Shown here in pieces: positions 14,734-22,452 of a stretch of 39,028 nt of DNA (position 1 is the first letter of the stretch; the number at the start of each line of letters is the position of its first letter). Both the position numbers and the translations under genes were made by a program. This DNA is from an archaeon GW2011_AR18 (GTDB taxonomy: Archaea; Nanobdellota; Nanobdellia; SCGC-AAA011-G17; GW2011-AR18), in NCBI GenBank assembly GCA_000806155.1, contig JWKX01000016.1, forward strand, positions 1 to 39,028. Reading direction: 5' to 3'. The notes beneath the pieces were generated by a model, which worked only from the letters and a program-made list of their open reading frames with translations, had not been told where the DNA came from and ran no database searches.

Positions 14734-16506
14734 TTATTTATTTCTTCCTCTTTGAGCATCATAAGTTATCTTGATTTCATCCAAATAATTAATATCTGAA
14801 ACTTTTTTATCAGATCTTAAGTTAACAATTCTTGGAAATCTGAGAGAAAATCCTGAAGAGGAATCATTACTAGCCTGAATTTCTTCAAAAGCAACTTCAA
14901 TAATAACATGAGGCTTAATAGTTACTGTTTTTCCTTCAGTTGAAATAATTAAAGGTTTAAGGAGATTAGTAACTTCCAAAAAAGTTGTTCCTTCCTCTTC
15001 TTTTTCTTTTAATCCACTGCCCACTTTACCAATCTCTAAAAGATTACCATTAGAATCCTGGCAAGCAACAGTAAAAGATGTCAACCATCCTGCACGTTTA
15101 CCTTCACCATGATCAGCTTTAACTATAACTAAATCTAAAGTATCTAAAATAGGTTTAATCTTAACACCATAACCAACACGAGAACCTGGCTTGTATTCTC
15201 CAGAAAGATTCTTAGCCATAATACCTTCATTACCTAAAGATAAAGATTCTTCATAAAATTTCTTAGCAGCCTCAATATCATCAGTAACTACTTGTTTAGC
15301 TGGCTGTATTTTTTCAGGAATGTTTGGAACAATCTTTTCAATCATATTTCTTCTTCTAACAAAAGGAGCTGATATTAATGATTCATTATTCAAAGAGATA
15401 ATATCAAAGACATTAACCATAACAGGAACTTCCTTAACTAATTTCTCAATATCATACTTTCTCTTAATCCTTTGAGAGATATTCTGGAAAGACAACCATT
15501 TATGAGAGACAGGATCAATACCAATAATCTCAGCATCTAAAATAAAGTTCTCACCTTTAACAGTTTTCTTAATTAAATCAACAACATCAGGGAATTGTTT
15601 AGTTACATTCTCTAACCTTCTTGTGTATAATAAGATATTACCATTATTGTTATGAATTTGTAATCTAAAACCATCATACTTGTATTCTAAAGCTAAATTT
15701 TTACCAACAACCTCAAAAGCTTCTTCAACTGATTTAACTTTCTGGTATAACATGACATTAATTGGCTTTCCAGCTTTCAGAGTTATTTTTTCTAGAGCAT
15801 TAATACCCTGTTCTTTGATTATCTTAAAAACTTCGGCAAAATCATTAGTCAGATCATAACCATGCTGTACTTTATCAACAAACAAATCATATTCTTTACG
15901 ATTATTATCTGGAAGTTTGAATTCATTAGTAGATTGTTCATAAGATAATCTTAACTTATCTGAGAAGAAACACCAGACAATTGCATCTCTTAAAGTACTA
16001 TCAGCAGCACCTGTACGCATCTGTTCTAAAATTAAACGAACAATGAACTTAGCTTCCAAAGGAGTAGCTGAAGTCAACAATTCACTTATCAGACCTATTT
16101 TTTTATTAACAGTACCTTCACCTTCCAGATCAGCTAAATCTCTAACATTATTGTAAACTAAATCAACTGTAAGTCTTACGTTTTGTAAAGTAACTTGTTT
16201 CTTTTTTTTAACAAGTTCAAAAGCAACTTCACCTAAATCACCTAATTCAGAGAATAATTTATTGATATGTTCTTTAGAATTACCAGTAGAAGTTTCTAAA
16301 GCTTTAATTACTATCTTATCTGAAACACCAATCTTTCTCTCATCCCAGGCTGGAAAAACTTTGCCTCTTATTAGATTAATAAAAAGTTCAGGATCCTTTT
16401 CTTTAATAATATCCTTAAGAAGTTTAGTGATAATAAAAGTTTTTTCTAATCTTTTAGAAGTTTTTTCAAGCTCCTCAAAATATTCAGCAAGCTTAAGATA
16501 ATCCAT
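14734..16506 (-). CDS. lig: ATP-dependent DNA ligase
   Basis: Replicative archaeal DNA ligase that seals nicks through a ligase-AMP intermediate. At 590 residues it has normal length. An all-helical DNA-binding domain (about 1-225) is followed by the adenylation domain with motif I EYKYDGFRLQIH (Lys276). Motif III lies near VMVNVFDIISLN, motif IV at NEGIMAKN, and motif V at VGYGVKIKPILDTLDLVI. The OB domain ends in SSSGFSLRFPRIVNLRSDKK, where motif VI-type basic residues are seen. The start ATG 16506 gives the family N-terminus MDYLKLAEYFEELEKTSKRL. It is divergent from ftsZ across a 460-bp interval. Confidence 0.96.
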   Translation of the reverse strand: MDYLKLAEYFEELEKTSKRLEKTFIITKLLKDIIKEKDPELFINLIRGKVFPAWDERKIGVSDKIVIKALETSTGNSKEHINKLFSELGDLGEVAFELVKKKKQVTLQNVRLTVDLVYNNVRDLADLEGEGTVNKKIGLISELLTSATPLEAKFIVRLILEQMRTGAADSTLRDAIVWCFFSDKLRLSYEQSTNEFKLPDNNRKEYDLFVDKVQHGYDLTNDFAEVFKIIKEQGINALEKITLKAGKPINVMLYQKVKSVEEAFEVVGKNLALEYKYDGFRLQIHNNNGNILLYTRRLENVTKQFPDVVDLIKKTVKGENFILDAEIIGIDPVSHKWLSFQNISQRIKRKYDIEKLVKEVPVMVNVFDIISLNNESLISAPFVRRRNMIEKIVPNIPEKIQPAKQVVTDDIEAAKKFYEESLSLGNEGIMAKNLSGEYKPGSRVGYGVKIKPILDTLDLVIVKADHGEGKRAGWLTSFTVACQDSNGNLLEIGKVGSGLKEKEEEGTTFLEVTNLLKPLIISTEGKTVTIKPHVIIEVAFEEIQASNDSSSGFSLRFPRIVNLRSDKKVSDINYLDEIKITYDAQRGRNK

Positions 16507-16724
16507 TAAAAAAATAATAACTGATTAGGATAAAAAGATTGTGGTAATGAAAAGAAAATAATATAAATAAGTGAAAAAATAATAATTTATAGAAAAAAAT
16601 TAAAAAAATTCTGACGATTTTAATGAAATTCTATCATAGAGGGATAATTAGTACTAAAATAATCATAACTAACAAGAAGTATATAATTAAGGAAAATTAT
16701 ATTTATAAATAGAAACCTACAGTA

Positions 16725-16738
16725 TTATAATATAAATT
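16725..16738 (+). promoter_or_regulatory. probable TATA region for the ftsZ leader transcript
   Basis: TTATAATATAAATT is centred about 26 bp before the ATG of the first leader mini-ORF at 16757, the spacing seen at leaderless genes here. A second candidate, TTTATAAAT at 16702-16710, would start RNA near 16732. In either case ftsZ (ATG 16967) gets a leader of roughly 210-235 nt. Confidence 0.5.
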
Positions 16739-16742
16739 TTGA

Positions 16743-16798
16743 AGTTCAATTCATTAATGTTTTATTGGCGTAAAACATTTGGGCAATTGAAATGAACT
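16743..16798 (+). promoter_or_regulatory. nested hairpin in the ftsZ leader
   Basis: An inner perfect 9-bp stem AATGTTTTA (16756-16764)/TAAAACATT (16771-16779) closes on a TTGGCG loop. It is enclosed by AGTTCA (16743-16748)/TGAACT (16793-16798). The ATG of leader mini-ORF 1 (16757-16759) lies inside the inner stem, and the ATG of mini-ORF 2 (16792-16794) touches the outer stem, so folding could control their translation. Confidence 0.6.
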
Positions 16799-16878
16799 CT
16801 TTTTGGGCATGGTTAGTTAGACCAATATTAAATCCATAAAAACTTTGGCGAGTTAAAATGAATTCTAAGAGTAGATAG
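16757..16878 (+). other. tandem leader mini-ORFs upstream of ftsZ
   Basis: Three short frames follow each other. ORF 1 at 16757-16795 encodes MFYWRKTFGQLK; its TGA overlaps the ATG of the next (ATGA). ORF 2 at 16792-16839 encodes MNSFWAWLVRPILNP. ORF 3 at 16858-16878 encodes MNSKSR. The starts of ORF 2 and ORF 3 lie in an imperfect 22-bp repeat (16779-16800 and 16844-16865, 17 of 22 identical). The octamer TTTGGGCA occurs at 16778 and 16802, with relatives at 16764 and 16844. The rest of the 16507-16966 interval is plain A/T-rich DNA. Translation of these peptides is an inference from spacing and overlap only. Confidence 0.4.
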
Positions 16879-16966
16879 TGAGAACTATATTAAATACTTT
16901 ATGGTAGTCGAGCACATACTACTAAAATAGTACAAAGAAAAAAGAGGAGAGAATCGGGGGAGAAAA

Positions 16967-18064
16967 ATGGAGTTTATTATACAAAGCGCATTGGAAAGTG
17001 CACAAAACAACATAAATGAAGACATAAATATAGGGCATGCTAATATCAAGGTATTTGGTTGCGGTGGCGGCGGAAGCAACATGACAACATGGTTGTATAA
17101 GAAAGGAGTAAAAGGAGCTGAAATTATTGCTGCTAATACTGATAAACAACACTTAGACATGATGAGTGCTGACAAAAAAATTCTAATCGGAAGAGATCTA
17201 ACAAGAGGACTTGGAGCAGGTGGATATGCTAACGTAGGTATGGAAGCTGCTAAAGAACAACTTGCAGAAATTAAAGATTCATTAAAGAATGCTGATATGG
17301 TATTCATCTGTGCAGGAATGGGTGGAGGAACAGGAACAGGTTCAGCACCAGTAGTAGCACAAGCTGCAAGAGATACAGGAGCAATCGTAATTGGAACAGT
17401 AACAACACCGTTCACAATTGAGAGGGCAAGAGTAGACAAGGCAGAATTTGGATTACAACAATTAAGAAATGTATCAGATACTGTAATTGTAATAGACAAC
17501 AACAGACTAGTACAGATTGCTGGAAACTTACCAGTACAACAAGCATTTGCAGTAGCAAACGAACTAGTTGCAACAATGATAAAAGGAATAGTAGAAATCA
17601 TTGCAGTACCTAGCCTAGTAAACTTGGACTACGCAGATGTAAAGGCTATCATGACAAATGGTGGAGTATCTGTAGTTGGAGTTGGAGAGTCTGATGGTGA
17701 GAGAAGAGTTGAAGAAGCAACAAAAAGAGCTTTGACAAACCCATTACTTGATGTATCATACAAGGGAGCAACAGGAGCATTAATCCATGTAACTGGAGGA
17801 CCTGATATGACATTAGATGAAGTAAACAGATGCGGTGAGTTAGTAACTGAATCATTAGATGCTGACGCAAACTGTATCTGGGGTGCAAGAGTAGATGATG
17901 TAATGAAAGGAAAAGTAAGAGTCATGACCATCATCACTGGAGTACAAAGCCCATATGTTCTAGGAAAAGCAGCATCACCACAGAATGCAAGCCAGAGAAT
18001 GGAAAAGTCCAGAACAATGAGCAGAGAACTAGGAATAGATGTAGTACACGGAAAGTATTACTGA
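16967..18064 (+). CDS. ftsZ: cell division protein FtsZ
   Basis: A tubulin-like GTPase that forms the division ring. The 365-residue protein has the N-terminal VFGCGGGGSNM nucleotide loop, the signature GGGTGTGSA (about 119-127), PFTIERARVDKAEFGL, and the T7 synergy loop NLDYADVKAIM that completes the GTPase site in the next subunit. ARVDDVMKGKVRVMTIITGV is the usual end of the C-terminal domain. A short tail with a basic SQRMEKSRTMSREL stretch follows in place of the long linker and terminal peptide. Ribosome-site-like GAGGAGA and GGGGGAGA lie just upstream. Unlike most genes here it has a long leader, so it is probably regulated at RNA level. Confidence 0.98.
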   Translation: MEFIIQSALESAQNNINEDINIGHANIKVFGCGGGGSNMTTWLYKKGVKGAEIIAANTDKQHLDMMSADKKILIGRDLTRGLGAGGYANVGMEAAKEQLAEIKDSLKNADMVFICAGMGGGTGTGSAPVVAQAARDTGAIVIGTVTTPFTIERARVDKAEFGLQQLRNVSDTVIVIDNNRLVQIAGNLPVQQAFAVANELVATMIKGIVEIIAVPSLVNLDYADVKAIMTNGGVSVVGVGESDGERRVEEATKRALTNPLLDVSYKGATGALIHVTGGPDMTLDEVNRCGELVTESLDADANCIWGARVDDVMKGKVRVMTIITGVQSPYVLGKAASPQNASQRMEKSRTMSRELGIDVVHGKYY

Positions 18065-18071
18065 AATCATG

Positions 18072-18120
18072 CTTTTAGGGCAATGTGTAGAATTCTTCTA
18101 CCCCCTCAAACGCCCTAAAA
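18072..18120 (+). terminator. double hairpin after ftsZ
   Basis: TTTTAGGGC (18073-18081) pairs with GCCCTAAAA (18112-18120) over 9 bp and encloses a second hairpin GTAGAA-TTC-TTCTAC (18087-18101). It begins 9 bp after the ftsZ stop. No T run follows directly, so it may protect the mRNA end or act together with the next hairpin. Confidence 0.5.
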
Positions 18121-18132
18121 AAACCCTATAAT

Positions 18133-18176
18133 GGCTGGGACAAAACAAAAGAGTTCCAGCCTTTATTTCTTTTTAA
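18133..18176 (+). terminator. hairpin plus T-rich tract after ftsZ
   Basis: GGCTGGGA (18133-18140) pairs with TTCCAGCC (18154-18161, one G-T pair), followed by TTTATTTCTTTTT. The stem plus T-rich run looks like a terminator for ftsZ transcripts. The remaining interval to 18278 shows only a TATA-like CTTATAAA at 18203 and no convincing gene. Confidence 0.6.
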
Positions 18177-18277
18177 TTAATTCAATAATTCTCTAGACAA
18201 GTCTTATAAATTTTTTCTGATAACAAAGGGTTATGAGCCATACAAAGATGGAACAACTAGAACATTACAGGAATTAT

Positions 18278-18910
18278 TTACTTCTTCTTAACAAAACTTT
18301 CATGAATCTTATCTTTAATTTTTTCAAGATGATGGTCAATATGCTTAGATAGAGGGAAAGCACTCCTAGAATTGTCTAACCTATTACCCCAAGAACCATA
18401 GAAAACAAAATTATCCAAAGGCTCACGACCAATAGATTCTTCATCTAATTTAGAGTAGCCTAAACAGATAATAGCCTGAGGTCGAGCATCACCTGGAATA
18501 TTTAAAATCCTAGATAATTCAACTTCATCAAAAGTACCAATCCAACAACTAGATAAACCTAAATCATGAGCTTTCAATAACAAATTCTGGATAGAGGCAG
18601 CAACACCCTGAATAGAATACAAAGCTTCACCTCTAGAACCATAAAATTTAGTAATCTTACTAAGATCAGAACAGACAACAATCAAAACAGGAGCAGAAAC
18701 CATCCACTCATTATCATCACATAACTTAACTACTTGAGATCTTAAAGATTTATCAGTTATAACAATAAACTTCCAGTTCTGAGAATTACCAGCAGAGGGA
18801 GCGTATCTTGCAGCATTCAAACATTCAGCAATTAATTTATGATCAACATCATTAGACTTGAAAGATCTTATAGATTTTCTACCAACAATACATTTATCTA
18901 ATTCCATCAA
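18278..18910 (-). CDS. nitroreductase-family FMN oxidoreductase
   Basis: A flavin enzyme using NAD(P)H. It has the N-terminal FMN-phosphate motif IVGRKSIRSFKSNDVD, then NAARYAPSAGNSQNWKFIVI, a central AAASIQNLLLKAHDLGLSSCW-like block (read GVAASIQNLLLKAHDLGLSS) and ICLGYSKL near the C-terminus. At 210 residues it has standard single-domain length and would act as a homodimer in the cytoplasm. Substrates of the family range from nitro compounds and quinones to FMN itself, so no specific role can be given. The start could be either of two adjacent ATGs (18910 or 18907). It is convergent with ftsZ. Confidence 0.9.
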   Translation of the reverse strand: MMELDKCIVGRKSIRSFKSNDVDHKLIAECLNAARYAPSAGNSQNWKFIVITDKSLRSQVVKLCDDNEWMVSAPVLIVVCSDLSKITKFYGSRGEALYSIQGVAASIQNLLLKAHDLGLSSCWIGTFDEVELSRILNIPGDARPQAIICLGYSKLDEESIGREPLDNFVFYGSWGNRLDNSRSAFPLSKHIDHHLEKIKDKIHESFVKKK

Positions 18911-18950
18911 TTAAATCCTGAATAATTTTAAATATAAATATATCGATTAA

Positions 18951-19766
18951 TTAATAAAATAAAATATTTGGTGAAAAACTTTGATTCTCTACTTTAGGAG
19001 GATTTTCCATATTATAACCAATATCTCTTAAAGTTGCTCTAAATTGATGAGATAAATATCTCTGAGACCACCTATCATGTACTCTATTATTAGCATAAAA
19101 GTTAGAAATTACTTCATCAACTACTATCAACTGGTCAAAAGACTTAAGATTCCCGAAGGTATAGAAATTATCAAAATTGTCAAGAAGAGATATCCCCTCC
19201 CTACGATTTCTTTCCTGAATCTTTGCTGTTTCAGCAACATCCCACGCAAAATTTGAAATATTTAAATGAGTTAAATCCAGCACATCATTGAGTCTATCTG
19301 ATGAATTATAAGAATCGATAGCTGACTGGACTAATTTATACCTTTTCTCTGATGATAAATTATTAAATACATCGTGCAATGCTTCATGGATCATAGTCCA
19401 ATAGTCTACTCTATTTTGTGGAAGTAATAAACCTCTCTCTACTTTTATACCGTATTCTTTTTTTAATGCATTATTTACAGCTTTATAACCTTTAGAATAA
19501 ACATGATCTTTAGCCACGTATAAACCCCTACAAGTAGGCATTAAAAATGGGAATTCACTTCTGCTAAGTCTTTTATAAAAACCATCTAAATCTTCTAATA
19601 ATATCAAATCTAAATCACTAGGAATTAATTCTGTTTTTACATATAAATTCAATGGATGCCCTTCAGCCTTAATATTATCTGGAATAACTATCCTATCTTT
19701 AATTTCGTGAGGAATTCCATTAATTCCAAAACGGAAAGCTTCAGCTTTTTTTAGTCTCTTAACCAC
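18951..19766 (-). CDS. putative zinc-dependent peptidase (HEXXH protein)
   Basis: A 271-residue soluble protein with the zincin motif in YWTMIHEALHDVF (His127, Glu128, His131). A possible third ligand lies further on: AWDVAETAKIQE or VVDEVISNFYANN, both with Glu in a helix. The N-terminal half (PDNIKAEGHPLNLYVKTELI, FPFLMPTCRGLYVAKDHVY) is mixed alpha/beta. I see no signal peptide or membrane helix, so it would act in the cytoplasm. I cannot match it to a named peptidase family. Divergent from the broken channel-like gene at 19818. Confidence 0.6.
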   Translation of the reverse strand: MVKRLKKAEAFRFGINGIPHEIKDRIVIPDNIKAEGHPLNLYVKTELIPSDLDLILLEDLDGFYKRLSRSEFPFLMPTCRGLYVAKDHVYSKGYKAVNNALKKEYGIKVERGLLLPQNRVDYWTMIHEALHDVFNNLSSEKRYKLVQSAIDSYNSSDRLNDVLDLTHLNISNFAWDVAETAKIQERNRREGISLLDNFDNFYTFGNLKSFDQLIVVDEVISNFYANNRVHDRWSQRYLSHQFRATLRDIGYNMENPPKVENQSFSPNILFY

Positions 19767-19817
19767 ATGAATAACAATCCAGAAAATTTAATAAGGCTAT
19801 CCCAATAATATAATAAA

Positions 19818-20317
19818 ATGAAAAAGTGGTTACATACAGTAGAGGTGATAGTAGACAAACTTATACCATTCCTACTTATAATACTAGCAGCAATAATAAT
19901 AGTAGAACTGACATCAGATAAACTAGCAGAAAAATACCATACTTACATACAGATATTTGATTATTTCTTAATAACAACATTCATAATAGACTTAGGATTC
20001 AAGTACCACAGAATAAGAAACATACCACAATTCATAAAGCACAAAAAGTACTGCATGTAGGAGTAGGGGTAGAAAAAGAGTTAGTAGCAACAGTAAAAGA
20101 GGGATCAAGAGTAGCAGAAGAGGTAAGCAGAGCAGAAAAACTAACAAAATACATCAGAGCAGGAGCAAGAAGCCTAAGATTATTAAAATTAAAAGACAAA
20201 AAAGTAAGAGTAGGAGTAGAAAAAGAATTAACAAAGGGAGAGAAAATAGTCCTAGGAACAGTATTCTATGAGAAACCAGAAATAATGAAAAGACACTTAA
20301 TAGTAAAAAAATATTAA
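19818..20317 (+). pseudogene. channel-like membrane protein, frameshifted with a missing middle
   Basis: The first frame (19818-20060, 80 residues) encodes two membrane helices: IPFLLIILAAIIIVELTSDK and IFDYFLITTFIIDLGFKYHR, resembling the S1-S2 part of voltage-gated-channel-like proteins. It stops after IPQFIKHKKYCM. Another frame then runs from about 20048 to TAA 20315-20317. It encodes GVGVEKELVATVKEGSRVAE, RAGARSLRLLKLKDKKVRV and LGTVFYEKPEIMKRH, which looks like the normal C-terminal tail of such proteins. The hydrophobic segment expected between (after a phrase like FIKKYW) is missing. I read it as a single gene with an internal deletion that also shifts frame. Homology is from recollection, not a search. 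Confidence 0.55.
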
Positions 20318-20724
20318 TTATTTCTATAACTGAACTTATCTCCAAATTCATTAGCTAAATTCTCTAATTGATAAGCTAGCTGAGGATTTTCTCTAGATAG
20401 TCTTTCTTTTACTTTATCTTTACTGTGAGGAGACATTGTAACTGTGAAAACATCAATATTTTGAAAGCCACCGAATTTCCTATCTAAAATGCCTCCAGTC
20501 TGAAGATCGTTAATACCTTGAGTAATATCAGGAGAATGATGACCATCCAATGATTCTAAGAAACTTATATCTCTAAAAAATAAATGGTAAAATAAAGGTG
20601 ATTTTCTATGAATATCGTGAAAGAACCTATTAACATCTCCATTATCATAGACAAAATCTTTAGGAGCATAAACGAAAAAATCCCTTAATAAATTATAAAT
20701 CCTGGACTCTCTATATGATGTCAT
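20314..20724 (-). CDS. hypothetical protein, 136 residues
   Basis: A soluble, aromatic-rich protein. The N-terminal half (YNLLRDFFVYAPKDFVYDNG, YHLFFRDISFLESLDGHHSP) and the following ITQGINDLQTGGILDRKFGG might be an HTH-like element, but this is weak. It ends in a charged helix (KDKVKERLSRENPQLAYQLE). A TATA-like GATATTTAAAC about 26 bp before the ATG supports the start. Its stop overlaps the end of the convergent broken channel gene by 4 bp. No function is assigned. Confidence 0.5.
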   Translation of the reverse strand: MTSYRESRIYNLLRDFFVYAPKDFVYDNGDVNRFFHDIHRKSPLFYHLFFRDISFLESLDGHHSPDITQGINDLQTGGILDRKFGGFQNIDVFTVTMSPHSKDKVKERLSRENPQLAYQLENLANEFGDKFSYRNN

Positions 20725-20797
20725 ATTAACAATTTTAAATCATAGATATTTAAACATTATTGTAATTTTATAACTAGGTAAATTTATATATAAAATA

Positions 20798-22105
20798 ATG
20801 AAAATAAATAATATGAATATTGGAGAAATAGTAGAAATAAAAACAAAAGAAGGAATAAAAACAGGGATATTACTCCCATCAACAGAAAAAGATATAATAA
20901 TATTAAAACTAAATTCCGGATATAATATAGGAATAAACAAGAAAAATATAATAAGTTCTAAAGTCATTGATAAAAAACCTATAAAAGAAGAGAAAAAAAC
21001 AATACATAAAGAAGAGCGTAATAAAAACTTAAAAACAATATTAATATTACATACAGGAGGAACATTTGCTTCTAAAGTAAGTTATAAGACAGGAGCAGTA
21101 GCACCAAGCTTCAGCCCAGAAGAATTATTAGAATTATTCCCAGAATTAAAAACAATAGCAAATATAAAATCAAAATCAGCAGGAACAATGTTCTCAGAAG
21201 ACATGAGGTTTGCACATTACAACATATTAGCAAAAGAGATAGAGAAAGAAATCAATAATGTAGATGGAATAATAATAACACACGGAACAGATACACTAGC
21301 AATAACAAGCACTGCATTAAGTTTTGCACTAGAAAATCTAAACAAGCCAGTAATATTAGTAGGATCGCAGAGATCAAGTGATAGACCAAGCAGTGATGCT
21401 GCAATGAACTTAATATGTGCAATACAGTTTATAACAAAAACAGAATATAATGAAGTAGCAATATGCATGCATGGGAAATCAACAAATGAATATTGTAGCA
21501 TATTACCAGCAACAAAAACAAGAAAGATGCATAGTTCAAGAAGAGATGCATTCAGAGCAATAAATACAAAACCAATAGCAGAAGTAACAAAGACAGGAGA
21601 GATAAAATTCTTAGAAAAATATCATAAAAAAGAACATACAGATAAAATAAAATTAAAATTATTTGATGAAAAATTAAAAATAGGAATATTAAAAGCACAT
21701 CCAAACATGCATTCAATAGAAATAAAAAATTATAGTAAATTTGATGGGTTAATACTAGAAGGATATGGAATAGCAGGAAACTTCCCAATAAATGTAGTAG
21801 ACAATAAAACAAAAGAACATGATCTGATATTAAAAGAGATAACAAAATTAACTAAAAAAATACCAGTAGTAGCAACAACACAGTGCATATTTGGAAATGT
21901 AAACATGAATGTCTATGATACAGGAAGAAAAATGCAACAAGCAGGGATATTAGGAAATTTATTAGATATGACAACAGAGACAGCGTATATAAAATTAGCA
22001 TGGCTATTAAGTAATTACAAAGATAAAGAAGCAAGAGAACTAATTTCTAAGAATTTAAGAGGAGAGATAAATCACAGAATAGAGTATCAGGAAGAATTTA
22101 TTTAA
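20798..22105 (+). CDS. gatD: glutamyl-tRNA(Gln) amidotransferase subunit D
   Basis: GatD is the asparaginase-like subunit that releases ammonia from Gln or Asn, which GatE uses to convert Glu-tRNA(Gln) to Gln-tRNA(Gln). This is the archaeal route. An N-terminal small barrel (IGEIVEIKTKEGIKTGILLP) precedes the amidase domain with LILHTGGTFASK (catalytic Thr) and IIITHGTDTLAITSTAL (second Thr-Asp motif). VGSQRSSDRPSSDAAMNL and KMHSSRRDAFRAINTKPIAEV follow. At 435 residues the length is normal. The partner gatE is not in the window. ATG 20798 has a TATA-like TTTTATAA about 28 bp upstream. Confidence 0.96.
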   Translation: MKINNMNIGEIVEIKTKEGIKTGILLPSTEKDIIILKLNSGYNIGINKKNIISSKVIDKKPIKEEKKTIHKEERNKNLKTILILHTGGTFASKVSYKTGAVAPSFSPEELLELFPELKTIANIKSKSAGTMFSEDMRFAHYNILAKEIEKEINNVDGIIITHGTDTLAITSTALSFALENLNKPVILVGSQRSSDRPSSDAAMNLICAIQFITKTEYNEVAICMHGKSTNEYCSILPATKTRKMHSSRRDAFRAINTKPIAEVTKTGEIKFLEKYHKKEHTDKIKLKLFDEKLKIGILKAHPNMHSIEIKNYSKFDGLILEGYGIAGNFPINVVDNKTKEHDLILKEITKLTKKIPVVATTQCIFGNVNMNVYDTGRKMQQAGILGNLLDMTTETAYIKLAWLLSNYKDKEARELISKNLRGEINHRIEYQEEFI

Positions 22106-22151
22106 AAAATTATACGAAAATTATATAAATTTCTAAATAAATAATAATTAT

Positions 22152-22283
22152 ATGCAAGAAATTAAAACAATAGAAAAAAAACAAAGAAAAGTCAGGCATA
22201 AAGAAGAAAATGAAGACTTGATAATACAGTTTAGAAAAAGCCTAGAAGATTTAAAAAATGGAAGAATTAGGAGAGTTGTTTAG
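22152..22283 (+). CDS. possible 43-residue antitoxin-like peptide
   Basis: ATG 22152 to TAG 22281 encodes a highly charged peptide beginning MQEIKTIEKKQRKVRHKEEN and ending QFRKSLEDLKNGRIRRVV. The SLEDLKNGRIRRV-type ending reminds me of small antitoxins paired with RelE-like toxins, but no intact toxin follows. Downstream, about 22341-22367, a short stretch reads KKLKDLRKF and then hits a stop, possibly a toxin relic. The remaining 22284-22452 interval holds a hairpin and no gene. The call is tentative. Confidence 0.4.
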   Translation: MQEIKTIEKKQRKVRHKEENEDLIIQFRKSLEDLKNGRIRRVV

Positions 22284-22415
22284 AGATTTCTAGAGCCACT
22301 TTTTTATATTTGTCTAATTATTTTTAATAACCATTGCCTGAAAAAAACTGAAAGATTTACGAAAATTCTAGAAAGTTTTATAAATTCTAAGATATAATCA
22401 ATTATAACATTTTCC

Positions 22416-22448
22416 CTAGTGTTCCTATCTAATAAATAGGGACGCTAG
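22416..22448. terminator. 13-bp hairpin beyond the end of the 22453 gene
   Basis: CTAGTGTTCCTAT (22416-22428) pairs with ATAGGGACGCTAG (22436-22448), 13 bp with two G-T pairs, around a 7-base loop. It lies 4 bp past the stop of the minus-strand membrane protein gene. There is no strong T run on either strand, so transcript-end protection or a small RNA is also possible. Confidence 0.45.
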
Positions 22449-22452
22449 ATGA

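Noticed and set aside
16743-16878. Box C/D small RNA in the ftsZ leader
   Set aside because: No convincing RUGAUGA and CUGA box pair around the hairpin.
16885-17601. 238-residue minus-strand frame opposite ftsZ
   Set aside because: Antisense reading of the conserved ftsZ gene, with Ser/Pro/Leu-biased composition and no family motifs.
18233-18358. Short frame starting MSHTKMEQLEHYRN with a TATA-like box 26 bp upstream
   Set aside because: Most of it is antisense to the nitroreductase end and turns into low-complexity sequence; promoter spacing alone is not enough.
20154-20351. 65-residue Leu-rich minus-strand frame near 20.2 kb
   Set aside because: Shadow of the detached channel-protein tail on the plus strand, which has better protein character.
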